Shown: positions 1 to 10,147, counted from the stretch's first letter. The stretch: DNA of 50,075 nt from Gammaproteobacteria bacterium (GCA_021773195.1 JAJFKN010000021.1:1-50075), one strand, 5' to 3'. Translations and numbers: made by a program. The notes: generated by a model not told the origin, from the sequence alone.

Positions 1-1
1 C

Positions 2-455
2 ACCTATACCCTAACCGACGACAATGGTGCCACAGACACCGCCACCATCACCATTACCATCACCGGCACCAACGATGCACCCGTTGCCACCAACAACGCC
101 AATACCATCGCCGAAGACGATGTGGCCCCCGTGTCCGGTAACATGATTACCGACGACGACGGCAATGGTGTGGACAGTGACGTGGATGCCACCGCTGTGC
201 TCACCGTAGCCAGCATCGATGGGGAAAGCAACCCCGCCAATGACATCACCGGCAGCTTCGGCACCTTGGATTGGGACAGTGACGGCAGTTACAGTTACAG
301 CGTAGATAACGGTAACGCCACCGTGCAAGCACTCAATGTGGGTGAAAGCCTCACCGATGTCTTCACCTACACCTTAACCGACGACAACGGTGCCACAGAT
401 ATCGCCACCGTCACCCTCACCATCAACGGCACCAACGATGCCCCCGTTGCCGTAG
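2..455 (+). repeat. Near-identical tandem VCBS repeats at the left edge
   Basis: The coding text starting FTYTLTDDNGATD is present at base 2 and again at base 365, a spacing of 363 bp (121 codons), with only scattered differences at the DNA level. Both copies run into a TNDAPVA motif. This edge is probably the end of a longer homogeneous array lying to the left. The other VCBS-like units in the gene are much more diverged from these two. Confidence 0.8.
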
Positions 456-3400
456 CTGATAATAAGATCTTACGTTTAGGTTTTTATGAAGATTTTAGTG
501 CAGCTGGCCCAGCACATCCTACTGAATTCTCCACCAGTACAGGTAGCGTTGTAGATGTTCAAGGCTATGCAGGCTTCGGCCATGGAGCCAATGTTTTTGC
601 CAATAACTTTGCATTCAATGATGATACCAATAGCCCAACAGGACCAATTCGGCTACAACTTTCAGATCTAGCACCGCACACTACTATGGACATTGGCTTT
701 TTAGCCGCTTTCATTGATCATTGGAAAGCTGTAGGCGGCAACTCTCCTGATATATTCAATGTAGAGTTGGATAGTAATACAATATTTAGTGAATCTTTTT
801 CTACAAAAAATACTAACCAAGGAACCTTTAACCCCGGAGATCCTGCTGAACTATTTGTTGATATTGACGTAGGTTTTACTGCTGGAACAGAAGAATCTGG
901 TTTTGATATGGCGTTAGTTCCTGACTTCGAAAACCTCACCCACTCTAGTACAAACATGATCCTAGACTGGTTCGCCAGCGGAGCAGGATGGGTCGGCGGT
1001 GCCGGCGAAAGTTTTGGGGTGGATAACATCAACGTCGCATTAGACGGATTCTCAGACTTTGTCTTTGATGTCTTAGCTAACGACACTGATGTGGATAACG
1101 GTGCGGTATTAACAACTCAAGCCAAAACTGACACGTCAAGCATTTTAGGCCTAAACTATAGCATTGATACAAATGGCCAAGTAACCTACGAGAACTACTA
1201 CAACAATGCCACGGTTATCAGCTTAGCCGCTGGTGAAATGATTCAAGACACTTTAACCTACGTCGTAGTAGATGATCAAGGTGCTACGAGTAATGGGTCC
1301 ATTACTATCGATATCTATGGTCGTAATGATGACCCTGTTGCTACCAATAACACCCATTCTGTCGACAACTTTTTTACTGGCACCATAAACGGGGACTTAA
1401 TTGCAGATGATGATGGATTTGGCATAGACTCAGACGTTGATAATGGCAGCTCATTGATCATACTAGGCATCGACAATGAATACAATGACACTAATAATAT
1501 CACAGGAAATTATGGTAGTCTAAATTGGAGTAATTCAGGTGGCTACATCTACGACTTAGATGAATCTAATTCCACAGTGCAAAACCTGTTAGTCGGACAA
1601 TCTTTAATAGACACTTTCACTTACACCTTGGCTGACAATCATAGTGCTACAGCTACAGCGACGTTATCTGTCACGATTAATGGTGCAGTTCCACCACAAC
1701 CACCTCTGATCGGTGATGGCTCAGGTGGCTCTGATTTGGGTAATGTTAGCTCCGCTGAGCTAGATCAAGTATGGTGGACGGGCCGCACTAACTTTTTCAT
1801 TGACTTTAGCAGCGGTACTGCCGTTGCTTCTACTGCAGCTAATGCACCTGGTTTTGAAGGTTCAGCCAGCTATACCGACCCTGCTACGGGTAACTTACTA
1901 ATCTACAGTGATGGTGTTGATGTTTATAATGGTATAACCGATGGTCTCATTTCAAGCGCTCTTAATGGCGAACCCTCAGCCACAGAAGCTGCTCTCATTG
2001 CCCCCGTTCCAGGAAGTGATGGCGTTTCTGAATTTTATGTCTTCACCAATGGCAATAACACAACATCAGGCTCTGGGGTGAAGTACTCCATTGTAGATAT
2101 TACCGACCCAACCGACGACCCCGATGGTACTGTCACCACACTTAATGCAGAAGTGGATATCAGTGTATCCGACGATGATTTTGGTGAAGCCTTGGATGGA
2201 ATTGCCCATTCCGATGGGATTGATTTTTGGCTCTTAACCATGAATACAGGTGCCTTTGTGCATGCCTATCGTGTGAGCCCCACGGGCATTTCTTCATCCC
2301 CGGTAGTATCAGCTACGGGGTTACCCGCCGTAGCTCCTCTACGTGGTGCCATTGTACATTCCGATGACTTTACCAAGGTGGCCATCAGTTTCCATTCAGG
2401 CACTACGAATTCTCGTATTGCCATTGCAGATATTGATCAAAACACCGGACAACTAAGTAATTTCCAAACCATTGTTAGTGGTGGAGAAATCGGTTATTCC
2501 ATAGCCTTTTCACCCGATGCCACTAAACTCTATTATACTTTGGGATTTGAAGGCTTCCAAGGTGACCCTTACCAAATTGATTTGAATGATCCAACGTACA
2601 CTCCCATCCCAATTACACCTATCGGTGCCGGACAATTTAGTGGACCTAAGTTGGCGCTAGATGGCAAAATTTACTGGTCAGATGATGGCGCTATTTCGTT
2701 AGGTGTTATTGACACGCCAAACCTACGTGCTGATGATCCTGGGTTTACTTGGAATCCCACTGGCTTTAGCCTACCAGCAGGCACCACCTCTGGATTTAAC
2801 TTGCCTAACCAACCTGTAGCATCGCTTAATACTTTTAATACTATTAATTTTGATGCCACCCATATGCAAGAAAATCTTGTTAATGCTGCGCCACAAATTA
2901 TTGATAGCTTAGTTCAAATTACAGACCCCGATTCTGTTAACTTCAATACGGGTTCACTACGTATTAATTCAACGGGCCAAGCTGAAGATAACTTATCCGT
3001 TAATAATGAAGGGAACGGTGCGGATCAAGTTGGCGTCGTAGGCAACAATGTCTTCTATGAGGGTAATTTAATCGGTGTGATTGACGGCACTCATAATGGT
3101 TTAGCTGGGAATGACTTATTGATCAACTTTACCACCACTGACGCTACTCAGCCCGCTGCATCACAACTAGCAGAAAATATTGCTTATCAAAATCCATCCA
3201 ACGCACCCACATTAGATCGCACCTTCACCATGATCATAACTGATGATACTGGACTTACGGATACGGATGATGCCGTCGTGCGCGTCATTGAACAAACGGA
3301 TCCCCCCGTTGCAACCAATAATGAAGCTTCTGTTACAGAAGATATCGATCTTATCCATAATGCCAATATGATAACCGATAATGAAGGTAATGGTGTTGAC

Positions 3401-6400
3401 CAAGGCTTTGATGCGGGATTTGTCTTAAGTACATCTGAAATTGACGGCGTCACCGATGACACAGTAGATATAAATGGAGCCTATGGTATATTAGATTGGG
3501 CTAGTAATGGTAGCTACACCTATACCTTAGATAACACCGATCCCACGGTACAAGCCTTAGCAACAGGCGCTACCCTAACGGATACCTTTACTTATACTTT
3601 GATCGATGGCTTAGGCAGCTCTGCTACGGCTGATATTATCATTACTATTAACGGACAAACAATCCCTCCCGTCTTAGATCTTGATGCTGACGACAATAGT
3701 GGCGTAACTGGTAGTGATTTTAGAAATAATTTTGATGTAGATGATGGTAGTGCAGTTAATATCACCGATAGCGACGTATCACTTACTGACAGCGATGACA
3801 CTCAAATGGCAAGCGCGACAATCACAATCACCAACCAACTGGATGGCACCAATGAAATCCTGAACTTTAGCACCGTTGGTGGCATTGTTGGGAACTATGT
3901 AGCTGCCACTGGTATCTTAACCTTCACGGGTACAGCCGATATTTCCGATTATATTACTTCTCTAGAGTCTATCACCTATGACAATAACTCACTAACACCC
4001 GACACAACCTCACGTGTCATTGAAGTGGTTGTTAATGATGGTGACGTGGATAGTAATATTGCCACCAGTACCATTAACTTCTTACAAACTCTTGTACCGG
4101 TAATCACCTTTAACGGGCAAGACCCAAATGCTCTCTCTGGCGAAACTCTAGGTTTAGCTGGCGACTTTAATGGCGATGATTTAAGTGATTTCCTCATTGC
4201 TGCTCCACAAACCGATGCCACTGGCACCCTCCTTGGTGCAGCTTACTTCATCTCAGGTGCCGAAGTGGAAGCTCAACCCACTTCAGAAGTTGATTTAGTT
4301 GATCTAGACCCACCCCTTGGATTTGCCATGTATGGTGAAGTGAATAATAAACAATTGGGGCAACATGTCGGTGGTGGCGGTGACTTCAATGCCGATGGTT
4401 ATACAGATATAATTGTGGGGTCTGGATTTTCTAATGGTGGTGATGGTCAAGCACAAGTCCTATTCGGGACACCAGCTGGCTTCATTGACCCATTAACGCT
4501 AGTGACCCACATTAATACTAACCCAGGGTCAGGTTTCATTGTAAATGCCGTAAACTCAGGTGATAGCCTAGGTCGCGCGGACGATGCTGGTGATATAAAT
4601 GGAGATGGTTTGGATGAGTTTATCATCGGTGCACTGTTAAGCGACCCCAATGGCGTGAATGCTGCCGGTGAAGCTTATGTTGTATTCGGTACTAAATCCA
4701 CCATGCCCACGGTCTATGACTTAACTTCACCTACTGTTACTGATCACTTTACCATACAAGGTGTGGTTGAAGATGGAAACTTAGGCCGTGCTCTCAGCTC
4801 TGCGGGTGACGTGAATAATGATGGCTTTGACGATATTATTATTGGTGCACCTGAACTTAGCTCTGGCGGTACCATTTCCCATGCCTATGTGATTTTTGGT
4901 AGCGAAACCGGGTTACCCGGTTCAACCTTTGCCGTTAGTTCACTTAATGGTACTAATGGTTTCACCGTTGTAGGCATTGACCCCAATGATCGTCTTGGCC
5001 GTTCAGTATCAGGTGGTGATATCAATGGTGACGGCTTCTCTGATGTTATCATAGGTGCCAGTTTGGCAAATCCCAATGGTAATGACTCAGGTTCCGCCTA
5101 CGTTATTTATGGAAAATCTTCAGGATTTAATGCAACCTATGCTCCCCAGTTAGCAAGCTTTAGTAATCATGGTTTCCGTATCCATGGCGTTGCAGGCGGG
5201 GAAAATGCTGGCCAAAGCGTTGCCGTGATAGGAGATGTAAATGCCGATGGCTATAATGACTTTGTAGTTACAGCCCGTGATGGTGGTCCTGGCGGGAATG
5301 GTGAAGCCTACGTAATCTTTGGTAGTGCCACTCCATTCCCCACGGATATTGAATTGTCTAATCTCAATGGTGTTCGCGGCGTTCGTTTACTCAGTGGCGC
5401 TGCTGATAGTAACCGCTTTGGCCAATGGGTAGAAGGTGTAGGTGATGTTAATGGTGACGGCTTTGATGATTTTGTTATCTCCGATAGAGAGGCCGATCCT
5501 AACGGCGATGCTGATGCTGGTCGTACCTTCCTCTATCGCGGTTTGGATCTCTTTAACGAAGTAGATTTCCAGGGGGATAGCAATGATAATACCTTAACCG
5601 GTACGGTAGATCCTGAAATCCTTAATGGTGCCCAGGGTAATGATATCATTGATGGGGCTGGCGGTATTGATGTAATTAGAGGCGGCTCCGGTAATGACAC
5701 AGTTGTATTTGATATAAATGATCGCAGCTCGGATGGTGGCTTAGGCGATGATACCTTACGTGTAGACGGAGCTGGTGTTCTACTTGATTTCACTGCTATT
5801 AATAATCTCACCATCACCAGCTTCGAGATTATTGACTTAACTGGCACCGGCAATAACACTGCTAAACTGAACTACGATGATGTATACGACCTCACTGATG
5901 AAGGTTTGGACGTACTTAACGAAAGTAATTCCATCGTCATTGATGGGAATACAGGTGATACCGTAGATTCAGATCATCTGTGGAATCCCGATGGAACACT
6001 CTTAATTAGTGGCACACTCTATGACAAACTTACCTTTAATAACGCAACCATCTATGTCCATCCCGACGTGGATGCTACAGGTATCACCAACTTCCCGCCC
6101 GTTGCTAATCCTGACTTTGACAGCACTGATGAAGATACGATTCTCAATGTAGCAGCCCCAGGCGTTCTGGCTAATGATACAGAGCCAGAGCTACAAGCAA
6201 TGACCGTTACCGATTTTGATGCTACCAGCATACTAGGGGCAACTGTCACCGTGGGCAGTGATGGTAGTTTCACCTATGACCCAACAAGCGTTGCAGCATT
6301 ACAAGCACTAAACACAGGGGAAAGTCTCAATGATACATTTACCTATACCGTCAGCGATCCTGCTGGAGCTAGCAGCGTTGGCACAGTTACCATAACCGTC

Positions 6401-9400
6401 GATGGTATCAATGACCCACCTGTTATTGGCAATGGCACTGAAGGTGCCCAATTCCAAGCACCCATTGAAGCCAGTTTATTACAACAAATCTGGTACATCG
6501 GTGATGGTAATAGTGATGTCTTTATCGACTTTACATCAGGAACTCCGGTGGTCAGTAATGCCGTGGATAGTTCTGGCTTTGAAGGACAAGCCAGCTTTAC
6601 GGACCCAGCCACTGGTGAGTTAAAACTCTACACTGATGGTATTGACCTCTACAATGGCCAAACCAATAACTTAGTAAATAACGGTTCCGGATTAAATGCC
6701 ACTGACTCCACGGCAGAAGCCGCCTTAATCATTCAAAAGCCCGGCAGCACTACGGAATTCTTTGTCATCACCAATGACAATAATGATGGTACTAATAATG
6801 GCGTGTTTGTTTCCGAAGTGGACCTCAATGACGGCCCCGATGGTAATGTCACCAGCAAAAACGTTGCCCTAGCGGGTACGACCCTCGCCGGTGAAGCTCT
6901 AGATGCTGTTCCCCATGCTAATGGCGAGGATGTATGGCTCATACTATTTAATACACAAAGTCAAATTGATGCCTATCTAGTTACCTCAACAGGCATTAGT
7001 GCAACCCCCGTGTCTACTACAACTAATATTGCTGGATCCTTGGATGCTGGCATTGCCACTATTGTCCATACCGAAGACTTTAATACTCTGGCATTATCTA
7101 CAGCCAGTACCGACACAACAGATTCTGATAACTACATAGTCACCGCTGATATCGACCGAAATACCGGCATGCTTTCAAATTTTGATACTATCATTTCGAA
7201 TGAAGAAGTAGGAGCATCCGTAGCCTTCTCACCCGATGGAAGCATTCTATATTATATTGATGGCAGTGAAGGTTTAGATGGCGATCCTCAACAAGTTCTA
7301 TTAGCAACTAAAACGGTTAATGAACTATCCAGTAATAATCACAATGGCGTCATGCTTGCCAGTGATGGTCGGATTTATTTGTCTGATCAAAGCCAAAGTG
7401 AGCTCAGTGTGGTGAATAATCCAAATACCTTTGGCGCAGGTGCTAACTTCGTACAGGATGGCCTGAACCTAGGCCCGGGCGAAGGCGGTTTCCACATATT
7501 GAACCAAGCCGCTGCGCCTCAGAACACATTCACAAGCAATAATTTTGAAGGGAATATCTTCTTAGAAAACACTGTCAATGCCAGTCCACAAATTATTGAT
7601 GATTTTGTTGAAATCACCGATCCTGATTCACCCAACTTTAATACGGGCTCCTTACGCATTAATTCAACGGGTCAAGCAGAGGATAATTTATCTGTAAACA
7701 ATGAAGGTAATGGTGCGGATCAAATTGGTGTTGTCGGTAGCAATGTCTTCTATGAAGGGAATTTAATCGGTATGATTGATGGTACCCACAATGGTTTAGC
7801 TGGGAATGACTTATTGATTAACTTTACCACCACCGATGCTACCCAACCAGCCGCATCTCAATTGGCGGAAAACATCGCCTATCAGAATACTTCTGACCTA
7901 CCCACACTAGATAGAACCTTCACTATGGTGATTACAGACGATACTGGGCTAACGGACACTGATGATGCCCTCGTGCGCGTGACGGCAGAAAATGACCCGC
8001 CCACTGCAACGGATAACGAGTTCAGCGTCACAGAAAACACAGCGTCAATACATAGCGCCAACATGATAAGCGATGATGAGGGACATGGGGTAGATACACT
8101 AGATAATACAGGCCCACTTAGCATTGCCAGTATTGATGGTGAAACTAATGATACCATTGATCTTATTGGTACCTATGGAACTTTAGACTGGGCTAGTGAT
8201 GGTAGCTATACATACACCTTAGACAATGATAATGCCACCATAGATGCAGCAAACCCTGGCGACACATTCATTGAGACCTTCACTTACACCCTAACCGATG
8301 GGGTAGCAACCGATACTGCCGACATAACTGTCACAATAACTGCAGTCAATGATGCACCTGTCATATCTCAAGGCCCCGGTATAGTCGGCCTTTGTGACAC
8401 TGCACCCATTACGCCTGACAGTTTTGATTTAACTACTTGGTCTACCTTTGTTTACCCCGGTGCTGCAGGTGGCGGAGGCGGTGGCGGATCTGGCGCTTGG
8501 ACCGTTACAGCTAATGATGCCTTGATGCCAGACAATTCCGATGCCTCTATATTAGTTAGTGATATTGAATTCTCCCATGCTAAAATTTCTGGGGAATTCG
8601 TTGTTGAAAGCACCACTGATAATGACTTCATTGGCTTTGTTTTCGGTTATCAAGATCCTGGTAATATGTACCTATTTTCTTGGAGACAATTCACGCAAAG
8701 CACTCCTGGAGGTTTGACCGGTCTTGAAGGCATGACCGTTAAAGTATTCCATTCTGATCTTCCGGTAACAGGTGACATGGCCAATGATTTATACGATACA
8801 TTCCCGCCTGACAGAATACATTCCGACACACTGTTCCATAATGATATTGGTTGGGATGACCAAACGGACTACGACTTTGAATTGAATTTCACCCCAGGCA
8901 ACTTTACCATCACCATTACGGATCAACTAACCAGCAATATCATTGATATAATTAACGTTCAAGATGATACCTATCAATGTGGGGGCTTTGGACTATTCGA
9001 TTTAAGTCAACCCGATGCCCGTTTTTCTAACATCGCTTATGAAGAAGCATTCATTGAAGGTGCCGAGGGCATACCTGTCAATTTTAGCTTCACTGCCATC
9101 GATGCTGATACACCCCTAACAAATCTCACCTATAGTCTGGATGCTACATCACTGGGACTTGGCATGACCATCGATACTAATACAGGTGAATTCAATTGGA
9201 CACCGCCCAATGTAGGGTCTGACACAACCTATTCTGTTACCGTTACCGTTGAAGATAATGAAGTGCCCAGCTTAAATGATATGACTACTTTTGACATCGT
9301 TGTACGCAATATTAATATTCCTCCCACAGCCGTTGAAGACAATGACAGTACCGATGAAGATACGGTTATCACTCTAGGTGCTAGCCCAAATGTGTTGGCC

Positions 9401-10090
9401 AATGATTTTGATAATGACACGCCAGCGGATCCCATTACCATATTCAACTCTGACACCAGCAGTAATATGGGTGCGGCCGTTGTTGTAAATGCTTCAGGTC
9501 AATTCACTTATGATCCTACGGGTGTAAATGCCATAGATGCTTTACGAGCAGGTGATCTTATCAATGATCAGTTTACCTATACCATTACCGATGGCAATGG
9601 GGCTTATGATTTAGGCTTTGTAGACATCTTCCTCTCTGGCGTGGATGGTGCAACGCCCGCTTCACTGGAAACCACTGTTGTGGGTAGCAAGCAAGATGAC
9701 ATCTTTGGCTTTGATGCTAGTTTTGCTAGAAGCGTGGATGGTAATGACGGTCATGATATCTTGGAGTTCCTCGGAGTAAGTGAAACCTTGGATTTAACCG
9801 CATTGCCAGTCAATAACTATACGCTTTTAGAAGAAGTGGATTTGGGTGCAAGTGGCACTAATGCTTTTAACTTTAGCCGCAGCACCATTGAAGATTTTGC
9901 CGGAGGTCTCTCTGGGCCCCTGAGCACATTTGAAGATGTTGTGATGCGTGGTACAGGTACTGTTACTAGCCCTGATTCATGGAATCTTAGCGGTTCAGAA
10001 ATGATTGGTGGTGGTAACTTTAATATTTACACAAACACAGGTGCCACTATCTATGTGGAAGATACCTTAACTCAAACAGGTATTCTGTAA
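2..10090 (+). CDS. Giant modular VCBS/cadherin-like adhesin, 5' end outside window
   Basis: The frame is open from base 2 to a TAA at 10088-10090 (about 3,360 residues), so the N-terminus and any signal sequence are missing. Modules by nucleotide position: VCBS repeats 2-455; lectin-like beta domain about 470-1050, inserted inside a cadherin-like unit that resumes at about 1055; VCBS-like 1320-1690; propeller-like block 1700-2880 plus linker domain to 3290; VCBS 3300-3660; cadherin-like 3660-4090; seven FG-GAP blades with GDxNxDGxxD calcium loops 4140-5550; RTX-like GGSGNDTV stretch 5600-5720; repeat of a C-terminal-type module 5740-6090; VCBS-like 6100-6410; second propeller block plus linker 6420-7990; VCBS 7990-8350; thrombospondin-C-like domain 8390-9050; Ig-like (He_PIG-type) 9055-9310; VCBS-like 9320-9640; C-terminal module to the stop. 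This resembles large type I-secreted or surface adhesins, with calcium-stiffened domains for binding and biofilm. The ligand and export route are inferred; no transporter genes are in the window. GTG at 122 is internal to a repeat, not a credible start. Confidence 0.9.
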   Translation, partial: TYTLTDDNGATDTATITITITGTNDAPVATNNANTIAEDDVAPVSGNMITDDDGNGVDSDVDATAVLTVASIDGESNPANDITGSFGTLDWDSDGSYSYSVDNGNATVQALNVGESLTDVFTYTLTDDNGATDIATVTLTINGTNDAPVAVADNKILRLGFYEDFSAAGPAHPTEFSTSTGSVVDVQGYAGFGHGANVFANNFAFNDDTNSPTGPIRLQLSDLAPHTTMDIGFLAAFIDHWKAVGGNSPDIFNVELDSNTIFSESFSTKNTNQGTFNPGDPAELFVDIDVGFTAGTEESGFDMALVPDFENLTHSSTNMILDWFASGAGWVGGAGESFGVDNINVALDGFSDFVFDVLANDTDVDNGAVLTTQAKTDTSSILGLNYSIDTNGQVTYENYYNNATVISLAAGEMIQDTLTYVVVDDQGATSNGSITIDIYGRNDDPVATNNTHSVDNFFTGTINGDLIADDDGFGIDSDVDNGSSLIILGIDNEYNDTNNITGNYGSLNWSNSGGYIYDLDESNSTVQNLLVGQSLIDTFTYTLADNHSATATATLSVTINGAVPPQPPLIGDGSGGSDLGNVSSAELDQVWWTGRTNFFIDFSSGTAVASTAANAPGFEGSASYTDPATGNLLIYSDGVDVYNGITDGLISSALNGEPSATEAALIAPVPGSDGVSEFYVFTNGNNTTSGSGVKYSIVDITDPTDDPDGTVTTLNAEVDISVSDDDFGEALDGIAHSDGIDFWLLTMNTGAFVHAYRVSPTGISSSPVVSATGLPAVAPLRGAIVHSDDFTKVAISFHSGTTNSRIAIADIDQNTGQLSNFQTIVSGGEIGYSIAFSPDATKLYYTLGFEGFQGDPYQIDLNDPTYTPIPITPIGAGQFSGPKLALDGKIYWSDDGAISLGVIDTPNLRADDPGFTWNPTGFSLPAGTTSGFNLPNQPVASLNTFNTINFDATHMQENLVNAAPQIIDSLVQITDPDSVNFNTGSLRINSTGQAEDNLSVNNEGNGADQVGVVGNNVFYEGNLIGVIDGTHNGLAGNDLLINFTTTDATQPAASQLAENIAYQNPSNAPTLDRTFTMIITDDTGLTDTDDAVVRVIEQTDPPVATNNEASVTEDIDLIHNANMITDNEGNGVDQGFDAGFVLSTSEIDGVTDDTVDINGAYGILDWASNGSYTYTLDNTDPTVQALATGATLTDTFTYTLIDGLGSSATADIIITINGQTIPPVLDLDADDNSGVTGSDFRNNFDVDDGSAVNITDSDVSLTDSDDTQMASATITITNQLDGTNEILNFSTVGGIVGNYVAATGILTFTGTADISDYITSLESITYDNNSLTPDTTSRVIEVVVNDGDVDSNIATSTINFLQTLVPVITFNGQDPNALSGETLGLAGDFNGDDLSDFLIAAPQTDATGTLLGAAYFISGAEVEAQPTSEVDLVDLDPPLGFAMYGEVNNKQLGQHVGGGGDFNADGYTDIIVGSGFSNGGDGQAQVLFGTPAGFIDPLTLVTHINTNPGSGFIVNAVNSGDSLGRADDAGDINGDGLDEFIIGALLSDPNGVNAAGEAYVVFGTKSTMPTVYDLTSPTVTDHFTIQGVVEDGNLGRALSSAGDVNNDGFDDIIIGAPELSSGGTISHAYVIFGSETGLPGSTFAVSSLNGTNGFTVVGIDPNDRLGRSVSGGDINGDGFSDVIIGASLANPNGNDSGSAYVIYGKSSGFNATYAPQLASFSNHGFRIHGVAGGENAGQSVAVIGDVNADGYNDFVVTARDGGPGGNGEAYVIFGSATPFPTDIELSNLNGVRGVRLLSGAADSNRFGQWVEGVGDVNGDGFDDFVISDREADPNGDADAGRTFLYRGLDLFNEVDFQGDSNDNTLTGTVDPEILNGAQGNDIIDGAGGIDVIRGGSGNDTVVFDINDRSSDGGLGDDTLRVDGAGVLLDFTAINNLTITSFEIIDLTGTGNNTAKLNYDDVYDLTDEGLDVLNESNSIVIDGNTGDTVDSDHLWNPDGTLLISGTLYDKLTFNNATIYVHPDVDATGITNFPPVANPDFDSTDEDTILNVAAPGVLANDTEPELQAMTVTDFDATSILGATVTVGSDGSFTYDPTSVAALQALNTGESLNDTFTYTVSDPAGASSVGTVTITVDGINDPPVIGNGTEGAQFQAPIEASLLQQIWYIGDGNSDVFIDFTSGTPVVSNAVDSSGFEGQASFTDPATGELKLYTDGIDLYNGQTNNLVNNGSGLNATDSTAEAALIIQKPGSTTEFFVITNDNNDGTNNGVFVSEVDLNDGPDGNVTSKNVALAGTTLAGEALDAVPHANGEDVWLILFNTQSQIDAYLVTSTGISATPVSTTTNIAGSLDAGIATIVHTEDFNTLALSTASTDTTDSDNYIVTADIDRNTGMLSNFDTIISNEEVGASVAFSPDGSILYYIDGSEGLDGDPQQVLLATKTVNELSSNNHNGVMLASDGRIYLSDQSQSELSVVNNPNTFGAGANFVQDGLNLGPGEGGFHILNQAAAPQNTFTSNNFEGNIFLENTVNASPQIIDDFVEITDPDSPNFNTGSLRINSTGQAEDNLSVNNEGNGADQIGVVGSNVFYEGNLIGMIDGTHNGLAGNDLLINFTTTDATQPAASQLAENIAYQNTSDLPTLDRTFTMVITDDTGLTDTDDALVRVTAENDPPTATDNEFSVTENTASIHSANMISDDEGHGVDTLDNTGPLSIASIDGETNDTIDLIGTYGTLDWASDGSYTYTLDNDNATIDAANPGDTFIETFTYTLTDGVATDTADITVTITAVNDAPVISQGPGIVGLCDTAPITPDSFDLTTWSTFVYPGAAGGGGGGGSGAWTVTANDALMPDNSDASILVSDIEFSHAKISGEFVVESTTDNDFIGFVFGYQDPGNMYLFSWRQFTQSTPGGLTGLEGMTVKVFHSDLPVTGDMANDLYDTFPPDRIHSDTLFHNDIGWDDQTDYDFELNFTPGNFTITITDQLTSNIIDIINVQDDTYQCGGFGLFDLSQPDARFSNIAYEEAFIEGAEGIPVNFSFTAIDADTPLTNLTYSLDATSLGLGMTIDTNTGEFNWTPPNVGSDTTYSVTVTVEDNEVPSLNDMTTFDIVVRNINIPPTAVEDNDSTDEDTVITLGASPNVLANDFDNDTPADPITIFNSDTSSNMGAAVVVNASGQFTYDPTGVNAIDALRAGDLINDQFTYTITDGNGAYDLGFVDIFLSGVDGATPASLETTVVGSKQDDIFGFDASFARSVDGNDGHDILEFLGVSETLDLTALPVNNYTLLEEVDLGASGTNAFNFSRSTIEDFAGGLSGPLSTFEDVVMRGTGTVTSPDSWNLSGSEMIGGGNFNIYTNTGATIYVEDTLTQTGIL
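2939..3193 (+). repeat. Linker-domain duplicate, copy 1
   Basis: This 85-codon block is the most conserved part of a long internal duplication (about 1700-3290 and 6420-7990). Against copy 2 at 7634-7888 I count three amino-acid changes (V/I, N/S, V/M) but 38 synonymous codon differences. The domain carries the motif NNEGNGADQ and lies between the propeller-like block and a VCBS repeat. Confidence 0.85.
4140..5550 (+). repeat. Seven FG-GAP (integrin-alpha type) blades
   Basis: Seven successive units begin with GD(F/I/V)N.D and end with a hydrophobic strand plus an FG or YG motif, for example GDFNADGYTDIIVG, GDVNNDGFDDIIIG and GDINGDGFSDVIIG. Seven is the number needed to close a beta-propeller of the integrin alpha class. 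The DxNxDGxxD loops are typical calcium sites. Confidence 0.85.
7634..7888 (+). repeat. Linker-domain duplicate, copy 2
   Basis: Second copy of the 85-codon block at 2939-3193, in the same frame and the same domain order: propeller-like block before it, VCBS repeat after it. The upstream propeller-like halves have diverged considerably more at the protein level than this block has. Confidence 0.85.
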
Positions 10091-10103
10091 AAGGTTGTAG
10101 TCA

Positions 10104-10140
10104 AATAGCCTCACGGACCTCGAGGCTATTCCTTTTTCTT
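10104..10140 (+). terminator. Rho-independent terminator of the giant adhesin gene
   Basis: A perfect 9-bp stem AATAGCCTC / GAGGCTATT (10104-10112 with 10122-10130, 9-nt loop) is followed directly by CCTTTTTCTT. It starts 14 bases after the adhesin stop codon and separates the gene from the C-terminal relic downstream. Confidence 0.8.
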
Positions 10141-10147
10141 CGATACC

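Noticed and set aside
4..10090. Many long minus-strand frames opposite the adhesin gene
   Set aside because: They follow from the Asp/Thr/Asn/Gly-rich coding bias of the plus strand, have no ribosome-binding sites and encode no recognisable domain.
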